Notes: generated from the letters alone by a model not told the origin. Numbered from the stretch's first letter, positions 16,262 through 24,637 are shown. The stretch: DNA of 64,000 nt from Rhizobacter sp964253025 (GCF_964253025.1 NZ_CAXUQC020000001.1:806001-870000), one strand, 5' to 3'. Numbers and translations: made by a program.

Positions 16262-17091
16262 CCGTGCTGCTCCAGGTGTCCGACACCCACTTCGGCACCG
16301 AGCGGCCTGTCGTGGTGAAGGCCCTCGTTCGCCTGGCGCGGACGCAGGCGCCCGACGTGGTGGTGCTGTCGGGCGACATCACGCAGCGCGCGCGCCCGGC
16401 GCAGTTCGTCGCGGCGCGCAGCTTCATGCAGTCGCTTCGCGTGCCCAAGACGCTCGTCATTCCGGGCAACCACGACATTCCGCTGTTCAACCTGCCGGCG
16501 CGCCTGTTTCGGCCCTACGGCAACTACCAGCGGGTGTTCGGCGACGCGCTCGAGGCCACCTTCGAAGCCGAGGACCTGCTGGTGCTCACCGTCAACACCA
16601 CCAGCCGCTGGCGGCACAAGAACGGCGTGGTGTCGCGTGCCCAGATCGAACGCGTCGCCCGGCGCATCGAGCATGCGGGTACGTCACAAGTGCGCGTGGT
16701 GGTCACCCACCAGCCCTTGGCGGTCACCAAGCCCGAAGACCGCGAGAACCTGCTCAGGGGCCACGAGGCCGCCGCCCGCGCCTGGTGCGACGCCGGGGTG
16801 GACCTCGTGCTCGGGGGCCACATCCACCTGCCTTTCATCGTGGCGGTACACCGCCGCTACGACGACATGCCCAATACGCTGTGGGCCGTTCAGGCGGGCA
16901 CTGCCGTGTCTTCGCGCATTCGCAAAGGCGCCGACAACTCGGTCAACTTCATCAAGCCGGCCGGGTTGCTCAACGGCCGGCGTTGCATCGTGGTGGAGCG
17001 CTGGGACTTCATCGAGGCCAGCCAACGCTTCGAGTGCGTGACATCCGACGAGCTCCACGTCCATCCGCGGACGCAGCCCACGGTGCAATAG
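16258..17091 (+). CDS. Calcineurin-like metallophosphoesterase
   Basis: A 277-residue phosphoesterase with a complete two-metal site: Asp9-x-His11 (VSDTHFG), Asp40 (LSGDITQ), GNHD at 70-73, His151 (VTHQP) and GGHIH at 186-190. This pattern is shared with cyclic-nucleotide phosphodiesterases (CpdA), LpxH-like pyrophosphatases and other phosphodiesterases; the fit to CpdA is only partial. Coupling to a lipid kinase by an ATGA overlap makes a phospholipid or nucleotide-lipid substrate plausible, but that is inference. No signal peptide, so it is cytoplasmic. The C terminus (FECVTSDELHVHPRTQPTVQ) lies outside the core fold. Confidence 0.88.
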   Translation: MTVLLQVSDTHFGTERPVVVKALVRLARTQAPDVVVLSGDITQRARPAQFVAARSFMQSLRVPKTLVIPGNHDIPLFNLPARLFRPYGNYQRVFGDALEATFEAEDLLVLTVNTTSRWRHKNGVVSRAQIERVARRIEHAGTSQVRVVVTHQPLAVTKPEDRENLLRGHEAAARAWCDAGVDLVLGGHIHLPFIVAVHRRYDDMPNTLWAVQAGTAVSSRIRKGADNSVNFIKPAGLLNGRRCIVVERWDFIEASQRFECVTSDELHVHPRTQPTVQ

Positions 17092-17108
17092 CGCGCAACG
17101 CGGCGCCG

Positions 17109-17363
17109 TCAGCGCCCGTGATGGCCTCGGTGGTCGTCGTGGCGCCGATCGTGGCGATCATGCCGGCCGCGATGGTCGTGATGGCGGTGGCGATGGCCAT
17201 GGCCGTAGCCGGGTCCGCCCGGGTAACCCGGGTCGACGATCACGACGCCCGGCGCGCGGTGATGATGCGGAATGGGATGGACGACGCATCCCGTGAGGAA
17301 GGCGGCCGCCAGGACAGCGCCCACGGTGACGACACGCGGGATGGCAGGAAGCTGGTTGAACAT
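17109..17363 (-). CDS. Small His-rich lipoprotein
   Basis: An 84-residue lipoprotein: signal peptide ending in AAAFLTGC with Cys26 as the lipidation site, then a short Pro/Gly-rich segment (VDPGYPGGPGYGHG) and a C-terminal 30 residues made almost only of His, Arg, Asp and Gly (HRHRHHDHRGRHDRHD). Such tails bind Ni, Zn or Cu and occur in small envelope proteins of Burkholderiales; the function is unknown. GGAGACGATCG precedes the ATG, which settles the start over a longer frame. Convergent with the phosphoesterase gene, 17 bases away, and downstream of dbpA on the other side. Confidence 0.7.
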   Translation of the reverse strand: MFNQLPAIPRVVTVGAVLAAAFLTGCVVHPIPHHHRAPGVVIVDPGYPGGPGYGHGHRHRHHDHRGRHDRHDRRHDDHRGHHGR

Positions 17364-17457
17364 CGATCGTCTCCACGGCGCCCCGACGGGGCCCTCGTGA
17401 CGCACAACGGCGTTCGACCCCCGGCTGTTGACCTGGGAATGTTGCTGCAACGTAAAG

Positions 17458-18843
17458 TCAGTCGTCCTGCAGGAACCGAACCTTGACGCTTCGTCCCTTG
17501 ACCTTGCCGGCGTTCAAACGGCGCAGGGCTTCACGGGCGATGGCCCGGTCGACGGCTACATAGGTCGAGAAGTCGTTCACATTGATCTTGCCGATCTGCG
17601 TGGCCGCGAAACCGGCGTCCTTGGTCAGCGCACCCAGCACGTCGCCGGCGCGGATCTTCTCCTTGCGGCCGCCGAGGATCTGCAGGGTCACCATGGCCGG
17701 CTGCAGGGGGCCGCCGGCGGTGGCCGTGAGCGAGTCCAGCGAGTGCCAGTCGCTGGTCATCCCCTGCAACTGCTCGATGCGGCCGACCCGGCCCATCTCG
17801 TCCATGCTGGCCAGGCTGAAGGCCCAACCGTCGGCGTCGGCCCGGCCCGTGCGTCCGATCCGGTGCACGTGGGTCTCGGGGTCCGGCGCGATGTCGACGT
17901 TGATCACCGCCTCCAGGCCGGCGATGTCGAGCCCGCGGGCGGCCACGTCGGTGGCCACCAGCACCGAGCAGCTCCGGTTGGCGAACTGCACGAGCACCTG
18001 GTCGCGGTCGCGCTGCTCCAGGTCACCGTGCAGGGCCAGCGCCGACAGGCCTTCGGCGGTGAGCACGTCCACCAGGTCCCGGCACTGCTGCTTGGTGTTG
18101 CAGAAGGCGAGGGTGCTGGCCGGTCGGCAGTGGTTCAGCAACAGGCCGACCGCATGCAGGCGGTTGCTGTCGGTCACTTCGTAGAAGCGCTGGCGGATCT
18201 GCCCTTCCGGGTGAGCCGCCGCCACCTTCACTTCCTTCGGCTCGCGCAGGAAGCGCGAGCTGAGCGTGGCGATGCCCTCGGGGTAGGTGGCTGAAAAGAG
18301 CAGGGTCTGGCGCCGGGCGGGGCACTGCCGGACCACCGAAGCGATGTCGTCGAAGAAGCCCATGTCGAGCATGCGATCAGCCTCGTCGAGCACCAGGGTC
18401 TGCAGCGATGCGAGCGCGAGACTCCCTCGTTCGAGGTGATCGAGGATGCGTCCCGGCGTGCCCACCACCACATGCGCGCCATGCTCCAGGCTGGACAGCT
18501 GGTTGCGGATCGGGGTGCCGCCGCACAGCGTGAGCACCTTGACGTTCTCGTCGGCACGCGCCAGCCGGCGGATCTCGAGCGTCACCTGGTCGGCCAGTTC
18601 GCGCGTGGGGCACAACACCAGCGCCTGGATGGAGAACTGCCGCGCCTGCAGGCGGGCCAGGAGCGACAGGGCGAAGGCGGCGGTCTTGCCGCTGCCCGTG
18701 CGCGCCTGCACGATCAGGTCGTGGCCGGCCAGCGCCAGCGGCAGCGCGGCGGCCTGCACCGGCGTCATGGTCTGATAGCCGAGCTGGCCGAGTGTGGCGA
18801 GCGTGGAAGCTGCGAGGGGCAGCTGGTCGAAAGATGCGTTCAT
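17458..18843 (-). CDS. dbpA: ATP-dependent RNA helicase DbpA
   Basis: A 461-residue DEAD-box helicase that acts in 50S ribosome assembly and is activated by hairpin 92 of 23S rRNA. All core motifs are present: Q motif (GYQTMTPVQ), ARTGSGKT (47-54), PTREL (79-83), TPGR (129-132), DEAD (153-156), SAT (184-186), ARGLD (302-306) and HRIGRTGR (327-334). The C-terminal 75 residues (VTLQILGGRKEKIRAGDVLG through VKVRFLQDD) form the RRM-like domain that gives DbpA its 23S rRNA specificity and distinguishes it from RhlE or SrmB. Monocistronic by context. Length and motif spacing are standard. Confidence 0.95.
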   Translation of the reverse strand: MNASFDQLPLAASTLATLGQLGYQTMTPVQAAALPLALAGHDLIVQARTGSGKTAAFALSLLARLQARQFSIQALVLCPTRELADQVTLEIRRLARADENVKVLTLCGGTPIRNQLSSLEHGAHVVVGTPGRILDHLERGSLALASLQTLVLDEADRMLDMGFFDDIASVVRQCPARRQTLLFSATYPEGIATLSSRFLREPKEVKVAAAHPEGQIRQRFYEVTDSNRLHAVGLLLNHCRPASTLAFCNTKQQCRDLVDVLTAEGLSALALHGDLEQRDRDQVLVQFANRSCSVLVATDVAARGLDIAGLEAVINVDIAPDPETHVHRIGRTGRADADGWAFSLASMDEMGRVGRIEQLQGMTSDWHSLDSLTATAGGPLQPAMVTLQILGGRKEKIRAGDVLGALTKDAGFAATQIGKINVNDFSTYVAVDRAIAREALRRLNAGKVKGRSVKVRFLQDD

Positions 18844-19102
18844 GCGGGATTATCGACGCAGCTCGGCCGCCGAGGCGCTCGAGCTGCAGCGGGAAGCGTG
18901 CCCTTCTCCTGGACTTCGAGGCTCCCGAGAGGCTGACGGCGCGTAGGGCAATTCGCTGACAGGCCGCACCGAGCCGAACCGACAGCCGTCCCGTTCCCCG
19001 AGGAATAGATTCACATCAACGGCACCGCCATTCCCGGTGCCCCCGGCACGGGGCCTCGGTCCTGATGCAGTTCACGGAATGCTGCTGAGGGAGGCTTTCA
19101 CC

Positions 19103-19318
19103 ATGAAGTCCAATTGCCTTGATGCCATCGATGTCGGCTACGAGATCCGCTTCCAGTCGCTGTACCAGGAAGGCCGCGCGCTGAGCTTTCCGTGCGATGC
19201 CGAAGGGCATGTCCAGATGGATGCCCTGAGCGAGCGTGCCCGGGACAACTACCTGTACGCCCGTGCCGTCGTCGGCCGCGAGTTCGCCACCCCGGCGGTC
19301 ATGCCCTGCTATCACTGA
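19103..19318 (+). CDS. Small hypothetical protein, Burkholderiales-type
   Basis: A 71-residue protein I cannot assign. It has alternating charged and hydrophobic segments (YEIRFQSLYQEGRALSFPCD, then GHVQMDALSERARDNYLYAR and VVGREFATPAVMP) typical of short conserved hypotheticals. No signal peptide or membrane segment. GGGAGG nine bases before the ATG supports the start; earlier in-frame starts lack such a site. Its last 20 bases overlap the 3' end of the convergent monooxygenase gene. Codon use is like that of its neighbours, in favour of a real gene. Confidence 0.65.
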   Translation: MKSNCLDAIDVGYEIRFQSLYQEGRALSFPCDAEGHVQMDALSERARDNYLYARAVVGREFATPAVMPCYH

Positions 19319-19685
19319 GCGGGTGGCCCGGCGCCGCGGGTGTGGCGTGACGCGCCCGGCTGTCGGCAGGGGCCTGTGCCCTGTCCACCGGCCCGTAGTC
19401 GCGCAGCACGTTCGCCACCCGCAGCCGGTAGTCGGTGAACACCCTTTCCCGACCCAGCGCCTGCGCTCCGCGGTGGGCCTCCAGCTGCCGCCACGATGCC
19501 ACTGCCGCCTCGTCCCGGAAGAACGACAGCGACAACAGCTTGCCCGGTGTCGTGAGGCTCTCGAAGCGCTCGATCGACACGAACCCGTCCACTTCTTCGA
19601 GCAGCGGCCTCAGTGCAGCGGCCAGGTCGAGGTAGCGGGTCTTCTGGTCCTCACGGGGCCAGGCTTCGAAGATGACGGCGATCAT
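19299..19685 (-). CDS. Antibiotic-biosynthesis-monooxygenase (ABM) domain protein
   Basis: A 128-residue protein whose first 100 residues form a ferredoxin-like ABM fold: MIAVIFEAWPREDQKTRYLD, DGFVSIERFESL, GKLLSLSFFRDEAAVASWRQ, then a RVFTDYRLRVANVLRDYG helix. Members include cofactor-free monooxygenases (ActVA-Orf6, YgiN) and heme-degrading enzymes; the FESLxxPGKLLSLSFFRDEAAVxxWR pattern is typical of stress-linked ABM proteins. The Ala/Pro/Arg tail after residue 105 is not part of the domain. AAAGGAATT precedes the ATG. It lies 11 bases after the P450 gene on the same strand, so the two oxidative enzymes form an operon facing away from a divergent ArsR regulator. Confidence 0.85.
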   Translation of the reverse strand: MIAVIFEAWPREDQKTRYLDLAAALRPLLEEVDGFVSIERFESLTTPGKLLSLSFFRDEAAVASWRQLEAHRGAQALGRERVFTDYRLRVANVLRDYGPVDRAQAPADSRARHATPAAPGHPLSDSRA

Positions 19686-19696
19686 GCCAATTCCTT

Positions 19697-20788
19697 TCAG
19701 GCGGTGAAAACAGGAACCCGCGCGTTGACCAGCGGGCGGTAGTGCCACGAGGCGGGCCACGCCGGTGCACCGACTGCCATCCGCCGCGTCAACGCAGCGA
19801 CGGCAATGCGCCGCGCCAGCATGGCTCCGGGGCACGCGTGCGGGCCCGCGCCGAAACCCAGGCCGTGCCCAGGTCGAAGAGCCGCCGTCGGCCCTCGCGC
19901 CACGCCGCCATCCGCGGCACCCGGCATGACCAGCAAGGTCGCCCCGGCGGGCACCGCAACGCCCGCAAGCGCCACCGGATCCACCGCGAAGCGGCGGGTG
20001 TTGTGCACGGGTGGGTCGAGCCGCATCACGCCGTCCACCAGCGCGGGCAGGTCATCCGCCGGGCTCCCCTTGGCCAGTGCGACCACGGCATTGCCGAGGA
20101 GGCCGGCGGTCGCTTCGCAGGTCTGGGTCAGCAGGCCGGCCAGGTTGGCCGACAGCACCGGATCCTTCAGGCCGGCCTCCCGACACCGCGCCGCGATGGA
20201 GTCGGCGCGCAAGGGGGCCCGCGCCATCACCCCGGCAAGCGCGCGCACCAGTGCGGCGGCCGCCTCATCGCCGCGATGGCGCCCCGCTTCGTCGGCCGAG
20301 GGCGGCAGCGCCGCAAGCATCGCGTCCACCCACGTCACCACGTCGGCATGCGCCGCCCTCTCGAAGCCCAGGAGGCCGGCCACCGTCCTGACCGGAAGCT
20401 CGGCGGCCCAGCGCGACCAGCACGCACCGGTCAGTGCCGTGACGGCATGGTCGACACAGGGATCCACCTGAGCGTCGGGCATGGCCGTCAGCGCTTGGTG
20501 CAGCGCCGCCTTCGGCACGGCATGCCGCTCCGCCCCGTCGTTCATGCGCACCAGCTGCGCGAACCAGTCTCCGAGCGGCCGGCCCTGCAGCAGGCGCGGC
20601 ACGGCTTCGGCTGGCGGCCGCACGCGCAAGCCGGGGTGGGTGAGGGCCTCCCGCTGTGCATCGGCCGACCACACGAGCCACATGTCCAGGGCCGGGTCAT
20701 GCTGCACCGGACCGCGGCTCGCTTGCTGTCGGTACCAGGGATAGGGATCGGGGTGGCTCGGGGCCTGGAGTGCGTCGGTGGGGTGCAT
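19697..20788 (-). CDS. Cytochrome P450, atypical (ExxR glutamate replaced, short meander)
   Basis: A 363-residue P450, shorter than the usual 390-420 of soluble bacterial CYPs. The heme loop GFGAGPHACPG places the thiolate at Cys319, and a threonine-bearing I-helix lies at 217-230 (LLTQTCEATAG). In the K-helix, the almost invariant Glu-x-x-Arg reads Gly253-Val-Met-Arg256 (VDGVMRLDPPV), with Asp at 252. The segment between VMPGAADGGV and the heme loop is about ten residues shorter than usual and lacks the NRDP-type motif. HNTRRFA at 262 is otherwise normal. The protein may still bind heme, but folding and activity are doubtful or specialised. The start ATG is supported by the DPYPWYR motif at the usual distance from the N terminus. 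Operon with the ABM protein; divergent from an ArsR gene. Confidence 0.85.
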   Translation of the reverse strand: MHPTDALQAPSHPDPYPWYRQQASRGPVQHDPALDMWLVWSADAQREALTHPGLRVRPPAEAVPRLLQGRPLGDWFAQLVRMNDGAERHAVPKAALHQALTAMPDAQVDPCVDHAVTALTGACWSRWAAELPVRTVAGLLGFERAAHADVVTWVDAMLAALPPSADEAGRHRGDEAAAALVRALAGVMARAPLRADSIAARCREAGLKDPVLSANLAGLLTQTCEATAGLLGNAVVALAKGSPADDLPALVDGVMRLDPPVHNTRRFAVDPVALAGVAVPAGATLLVMPGAADGGVARGPTAALRPGHGLGFGAGPHACPGAMLARRIAVAALTRRMAVGAPAWPASWHYRPLVNARVPVFTA

Positions 20789-20839
20789 GACGGCATTCTC
20801 GGCAGCCGTCGCGACGGATGATTCGTCTACGATCGAAGC

Positions 20840-21544
20840 ATGGATGCAGAAGCCTCGGACAGCCGGATCGCCCGCGTCGCCGGTGCCATTGCCGAACCGG
20901 CCCGCGCGCGCATTCTGTGCAACCTGCTCGATGGCCGCGCCCGAACCGCCACCGAGCTGGCGGCCGTGGCCGGCGTGGGCGCGCCGACCGCGAGCGTGCA
21001 CCTCGCCCGATTGCGCGAGCAGCAGCTGGTGGAGGCGGTGGCGCAAGGTCGACACCGCTACTTCCGCCTGGCCGGAGCCGAGGTGGCCGCGTTGCTCGAA
21101 TCGCTGCTGGTCCTCGCGCACGGCCCGTCATCGGCGTTCGCACCCAGCACCCCGCATCGCCTGCGGGCGGCCCGCACCTGCTACGACCACCTGGCGGGCG
21201 AACTGGGCGTCACGCTGCACACGCACTTCATGGCGCGCGGTTGGCTGGTTCGCGAGGCCGACGAGCTTGCCGTCACGCCCGCCGGCGAGGCGGGCTTCTC
21301 GGCCTGGGGCGTCGACGTCGAGGCGGCACGCGCCCGCCGCCGCCGTTTTGCCTGCGCCTGCATCGACTGGAGTGAACGTCGCGAGCACCTGGCCGGCAGC
21401 CTCGGGGCCGCCTTGCTCCAAGCCCTGCAGGCGCGCGGTTGGTTGCTGCCGGATCTCGACAGCCGGGCCCTTGCCCTGACGGCCAAGGGCGTCGCGGCGC
21501 TCAAGGCGGCCGGCGTGGCGCCCGGTTCCCACACCGGGCCTTGA
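20840..21544 (+). CDS. ArsR-family transcriptional regulator with long C-terminal domain
   Basis: A 234-residue regulator. Residues about 12-85 are an ArsR winged helix: AEPARARILCNLLDGRARTA, then TELAAVAGVGAPTASVHLARL (quoted as VGAPTASVHLARL) and LVEAVAQGRHRYFRLAG. No Cys-based metal site (CxCxxC-type) is present in the helix-turn-helix, so it is probably not a metal sensor. The C-terminal 140 residues carry no recognised sensor fold; CYDHLAGELGVTLHTHFMARGW and FACACIDWSERREHLAGSLG recur in a group of ArsR proteins that have this extra domain. The 51-base divergent gap to the P450 gene is the likely operator region, so control of the P450-ABM operon and itself is a fair inference. Confidence 0.87.
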   Translation: MDAEASDSRIARVAGAIAEPARARILCNLLDGRARTATELAAVAGVGAPTASVHLARLREQQLVEAVAQGRHRYFRLAGAEVAALLESLLVLAHGPSSAFAPSTPHRLRAARTCYDHLAGELGVTLHTHFMARGWLVREADELAVTPAGEAGFSAWGVDVEAARARRRRFACACIDWSERREHLAGSLGAALLQALQARGWLLPDLDSRALALTAKGVAALKAAGVAPGSHTGP

Positions 21545-21591
21545 TGGGCCGGGCGCCGGGCGCTCCGCGGAGAGGCCCGCGAAGAGGCGAC

Positions 21592-21924
21592 CTACTCCCG
21601 CTCGACGAGCATCGTGACCAGCACCGACGCGTCGTTGCGAGCCCTCAGTGCATGTGGCACACCGGCGGCCAGGTAGACCAGATGGCCGGGTCGCATCTTC
21701 TGCGTGGTGCCGTGCGCGGTGAGGTCGACCGAGCCCTCGAGGCACTGCAGCAAGGTGACGCTGTTGACTTTGTGCTCGGGCACGGTCTTGCCTTCCGGCA
21801 GCACGAGCCGCAGCACTTCCCAGTGCTCGGAGCGCACCAGGGCGATGGACTGCTCGAGCGGGAAGGTCTCGGCAAACGGGAGGATGTCCAGCAATTCTCC
21901 GGACCGGGCGTGGGCGATGGCCAT
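21592..21924 (-). CDS. Cupin-domain protein
   Basis: A 110-residue single-domain cupin. The core runs ILPFAETFPLEQSIALVRSEHWEV, LPEGKTVPEHKVNSVTLLQC and DLTAHGTTQKMRPGHLVYLAAGVPHALRA (quoted in part). One metal His is in PEHKV and another in PHALRA; the first cupin motif is degenerate, so metal binding is uncertain. LEGSVDLTAHGTTQKMRPG shows the usual beta-hairpin and Gly turns. Function cannot be assigned: such stand-alone cupins can be sensors, isomerases or dioxygenases. GGGAGCG precedes the ATG. It lies convergent to the ArsR gene and downstream of the chemoreceptor gene on the same strand. Confidence 0.8.
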   Translation of the reverse strand: MAIAHARSGELLDILPFAETFPLEQSIALVRSEHWEVLRLVLPEGKTVPEHKVNSVTLLQCLEGSVDLTAHGTTQKMRPGHLVYLAAGVPHALRARNDASVLVTMLVERE

Positions 21925-21992
21925 CGGATGCGCTCCCTGCAAGTCTCGACGAGCCCACTGTAGGCCAGCAGCGCCCGGACGTCCACAGGGAA

Positions 21993-22018
21993 GGCCCCCG
22001 CGTTTTCCAGCGGGGGCC
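21993..22018 (-). terminator. GC-rich hairpin after the chemoreceptor gene
   Basis: GGCCCCCGC and GCGGGGGCC form a perfect 9-bp stem with an 8-base loop, 13 bases after the chemoreceptor stop. Only two T follow on the minus strand, so it is a probable but not textbook terminator. Confidence 0.5.
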
Positions 22019-22030
22019 GACGCCCCACGC

Positions 22031-23584
22031 TCAGAGTCGGAAGGCCGCCACGGCATCGACCAGCCGGCCGGCCTGCTGGCGCAGGCTTTCAGCGGCGGCC
22101 GCGGCTTCCTCGACCAGGGCGGCATTCTGCTGGGTGACATGGTCGAGCTGGGTGACCGCGTCGCTCACCTGGCCGAGGCCGCCGGTCTGCTCCTGCGTGG
22201 CGGCGCTGATCTCGGCGATCATGTCGCTCACGCGGCGCACCTGCGCCACCAGGTCGTTCATCGTGCTGCCGGCGTCCTTCACCTGGCGGCTGCCGGTCTC
22301 GACCTTCTCCACGCTGTCGCTGATGAGGGTCTTGATTTCCTTGGCTGCCTGGGCGCTGCGCTGGGCGAGGCTGCGCACCTCGCTGGCCACCACGGCAAAG
22401 CCGCGACCCTGTTCGCCGGCGCGGGCGGCTTCGACCGCCGCGTTCAATGCAAGGATGTTGGTCTGGAAGGCGATGCCGTCGATCACCGAGGTGATGTCGC
22501 CGATGCGCCGGCTGGCCTCGGTGATCGCGCCCATGGTGTCGACCACCTCGGAGACGGCCTTGCCGCCCTGCGTGGCCACGTCGCTGGCGGACAGCGCCAT
22601 CTGGGTGGCGGCCCGGGCCGTGTCGGCGTTGTTGCGCACGGTGCTGGTCAGTTGTTCCATGGACGCCGCCGTCTGCTGCAGGTTGGCCGCCTGCTGTTCA
22701 GTGCGTTGGGACAGGTCGTGGTTGCCGGTCGCGATCTCGCTCGAGCCGGTTGCGATGCTGTCGCTGCTTTCGCGCACCTGCCCGACGATCTCGGCCAGGC
22801 GATCGCGCATCTCCTTCATCGCGGCCAGCAGGCTGCGGTCATCGCCCTCGCGCAGCAGCACGGCGACGCCGAGGTTGCCACCGGCGATCTGGCGCGCCAC
22901 CTGGGCGGCATAGTGCGGTTCGCCGCCCAGCTGGCGAAGCAGGTTGCGGGCGAGTTGCCAGGCGACGACCGCACCGACCACGCCCGACAGGGCCGCCAGC
23001 ACGATCATGATGACCGAGGTCCAGCGAGCGCTGGCCTGCACGTCGGCTGCGCCTTCGCGCGCCAGGCGCTGTTGCAGGTCGATCAGGTCCTTGGCGGTCT
23101 GGAGGTACGCAGCCTGCGCCGGGCCGACTTCCTTGAACAGCGTGTCCCGCGCCGCTTCGTTCGACGATTCCTTGGCGAAGGCGAGGACCTTGTCGATGTT
23201 GGCGTCGTAGACCTTGCCCGCTTCGGTCAGGGCCTTCATCCCCGCGCGGTCCGCCTCGGCGATGGCGGTCGCGTTCAGCAGTCCGATCAATCGGACGTTG
23301 TCGGCACGGGCGGTCTCGATTTCCTTGAAGAGGCGTTGCCGGACTTCCTCGTCCATGGTGAGGATCACGTCGCGCAGGTTGCGCACGGTCACTCCCACGT
23401 TGTCACGCAAGGTGCTCGCCTGCTCCAGCTTGACCATACGGTCCTCGGCCAGGTCGCGTGTCTGCGCACTGAGCAGGCCGAACTGGGCGCTGCCATAGAC
23501 GGCCACGGCCAGCGCGAGGGCGATGACAAGGCCGAATCCGAGCGCGAGCCGGCGCCCGATGGTGAGGGAACGGAGGAAGGTCAT
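22031..23584 (-). CDS. Methyl-accepting chemotaxis protein
   Basis: A 517-residue transmembrane chemoreceptor. Helix 1 spans about 12-32, a mostly helical periplasmic domain of the four-helix-bundle type covers about 35-185, and helix 2 spans about 190-213 (SVIMIVLAALSGVVGAVVAW). A HAMP-like segment follows, with EPHYAAQVARQIAGGNLGV typical of Burkholderiales MCPs. The cytoplasmic signalling tip is intact (IDGIAFQTNILALNAAVEAA, then GRGFAVVASEVRSLAQRS), where CheA/CheW bind. The C terminus (AAESLRQQAGRLVDAVAAFRL) lacks the NWETF-type tether for CheR. The ligand is unknown. A single gene; no che genes nearby. The start was set at the Met that opens FLRSLTIGRRLALGFG, standard for the family. 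Confidence 0.94.
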   Translation of the reverse strand: MTFLRSLTIGRRLALGFGLVIALALAVAVYGSAQFGLLSAQTRDLAEDRMVKLEQASTLRDNVGVTVRNLRDVILTMDEEVRQRLFKEIETARADNVRLIGLLNATAIAEADRAGMKALTEAGKVYDANIDKVLAFAKESSNEAARDTLFKEVGPAQAAYLQTAKDLIDLQQRLAREGAADVQASARWTSVIMIVLAALSGVVGAVVAWQLARNLLRQLGGEPHYAAQVARQIAGGNLGVAVLLREGDDRSLLAAMKEMRDRLAEIVGQVRESSDSIATGSSEIATGNHDLSQRTEQQAANLQQTAASMEQLTSTVRNNADTARAATQMALSASDVATQGGKAVSEVVDTMGAITEASRRIGDITSVIDGIAFQTNILALNAAVEAARAGEQGRGFAVVASEVRSLAQRSAQAAKEIKTLISDSVEKVETGSRQVKDAGSTMNDLVAQVRRVSDMIAEISAATQEQTGGLGQVSDAVTQLDHVTQQNAALVEEAAAAAESLRQQAGRLVDAVAAFRL

Positions 23585-23678
23585 CGGCGTACTGCGATCA
23601 GGTGCGGCGCCGCCGCGGTGCCTTGTTATCGGCTCGCCAACCGAAATCTGAAGACGCCCGCTCCCCCTGTGACTTGCG

Positions 23679-24626
23679 TCACGACCAGCTGGCGCGGCTC
23701 CTGGCGTACAACGGGTCACCCGCCTGGGCGGCACCTTGCAGCGTGCACACCTGCGCCGCGAAGCCGGCGGCGCGCTCCAGGGTGACTGCAAGCGGCCAAC
23801 CGCTGGCTTCACCCAGTAGCAGCACCGAGGCGAAGGCATCGCCCGCACCGACCGTGTCGCGCACCACCACCGGCGGCGACGCGCCCGTCAGGGCGCCCGC
23901 GGCCGCATCGAGGCACGTCCAGCCCTGGGCCCCGCGTGTGATGACGAGTCGGCGCACGTTGAACCGCGCCATGAGCGCGCCCGTCGCCACGTGCCATGCT
24001 GCGCCGTCCCAGGCGGCAGCGTGTGCGCCCGGGGCGCCGAACCACTGCAGCAGTTGCACCAACTCCTCGTCGTTCACCTTCACCAGGTCGGCGAGGGTGA
24101 GCGAGGCCTCCGCGAGGGCACGGTTGTCCGGGCCGTCGCGCAGGTTCAGGTCGAGGAAACGAACCGCGTCGGTGGCGGCCAGGGCCTCGCGAATGGCCGT
24201 GCGCGAGGTCGGCGAGCGTTGCGCCAGCGTGCCGAAGTAGACGATGGCGGGCCGGACTTCGGCGAGACACTGTGCCGCTTGCCGTGCGTCGAGGTGGTCC
24301 CAGGCCTGGTCGTCGTGGATCTCGAAGCGGTGGTGCGTGCCCGACATGTGCACGGTCACCGTGCCCGTCGCGTGCAGGGGATCGCGTTGCAGTCCTCCAG
24401 CGTCCAGGCCGAAGCGTTCGAACTCGGTGGCGATGGCGTCGCCGCGGCGATCACGGCCCACGCGCGTGACCATGCGTGGAGCGGCGCCCAGCGCGGCCAG
24501 GTTGCGGGCGACGTTGAAGGGCGCGCCGCCGATCACTTCGCGGTCCGGGAAGACATCGATCAGGGCTTCGCCGAGCAGGCCGATGGGCGGCAGGGCGGGG
24601 GAGGTCGCGAGGGGGTCGAGGGACAT
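23679..24626 (-). CDS. PfkB-family sugar kinase (fructokinase-like, mtlZ position)
   Basis: A 315-residue ribokinase-fold kinase. The N-terminal signature GGAPFNVARNLAALG (33-47) and the C-terminal DTVGAGDAFAS (257-267, catalytic Asp263) are intact; FGTLAQRS and VKVNDEELVQL are typical of bacterial fructokinases. It probably phosphorylates the ketose made by the dehydrogenase encoded two genes upstream (fructose to fructose-6-phosphate); xylulose is less likely for this family. It starts 11 bases after the AraC stop and closes the mtlEFGK-dalD-araC-kinase operon, the place taken by mtlZ in Pseudomonas fluorescens. The ribosome-binding site is poor, which would fit translational coupling to the AraC gene. 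Confidence 0.86.
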   Translation of the reverse strand: MSLDPLATSPALPPIGLLGEALIDVFPDREVIGGAPFNVARNLAALGAAPRMVTRVGRDRRGDAIATEFERFGLDAGGLQRDPLHATGTVTVHMSGTHHRFEIHDDQAWDHLDARQAAQCLAEVRPAIVYFGTLAQRSPTSRTAIREALAATDAVRFLDLNLRDGPDNRALAEASLTLADLVKVNDEELVQLLQWFGAPGAHAAAWDGAAWHVATGALMARFNVRRLVITRGAQGWTCLDAAAGALTGASPPVVVRDTVGAGDAFASVLLLGEASGWPLAVTLERAAGFAAQVCTLQGAAQAGDPLYARSRASWS

Positions 24627-24637
24627 GGTGCGTCGGG

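Noticed and set aside
17109..17363. Repeat-rich His codons as a possible CRISPR or satellite repeat
   Set aside because: The repetition comes from codons for His, Arg and Asp inside a lipoprotein gene. There are no regular spacers.
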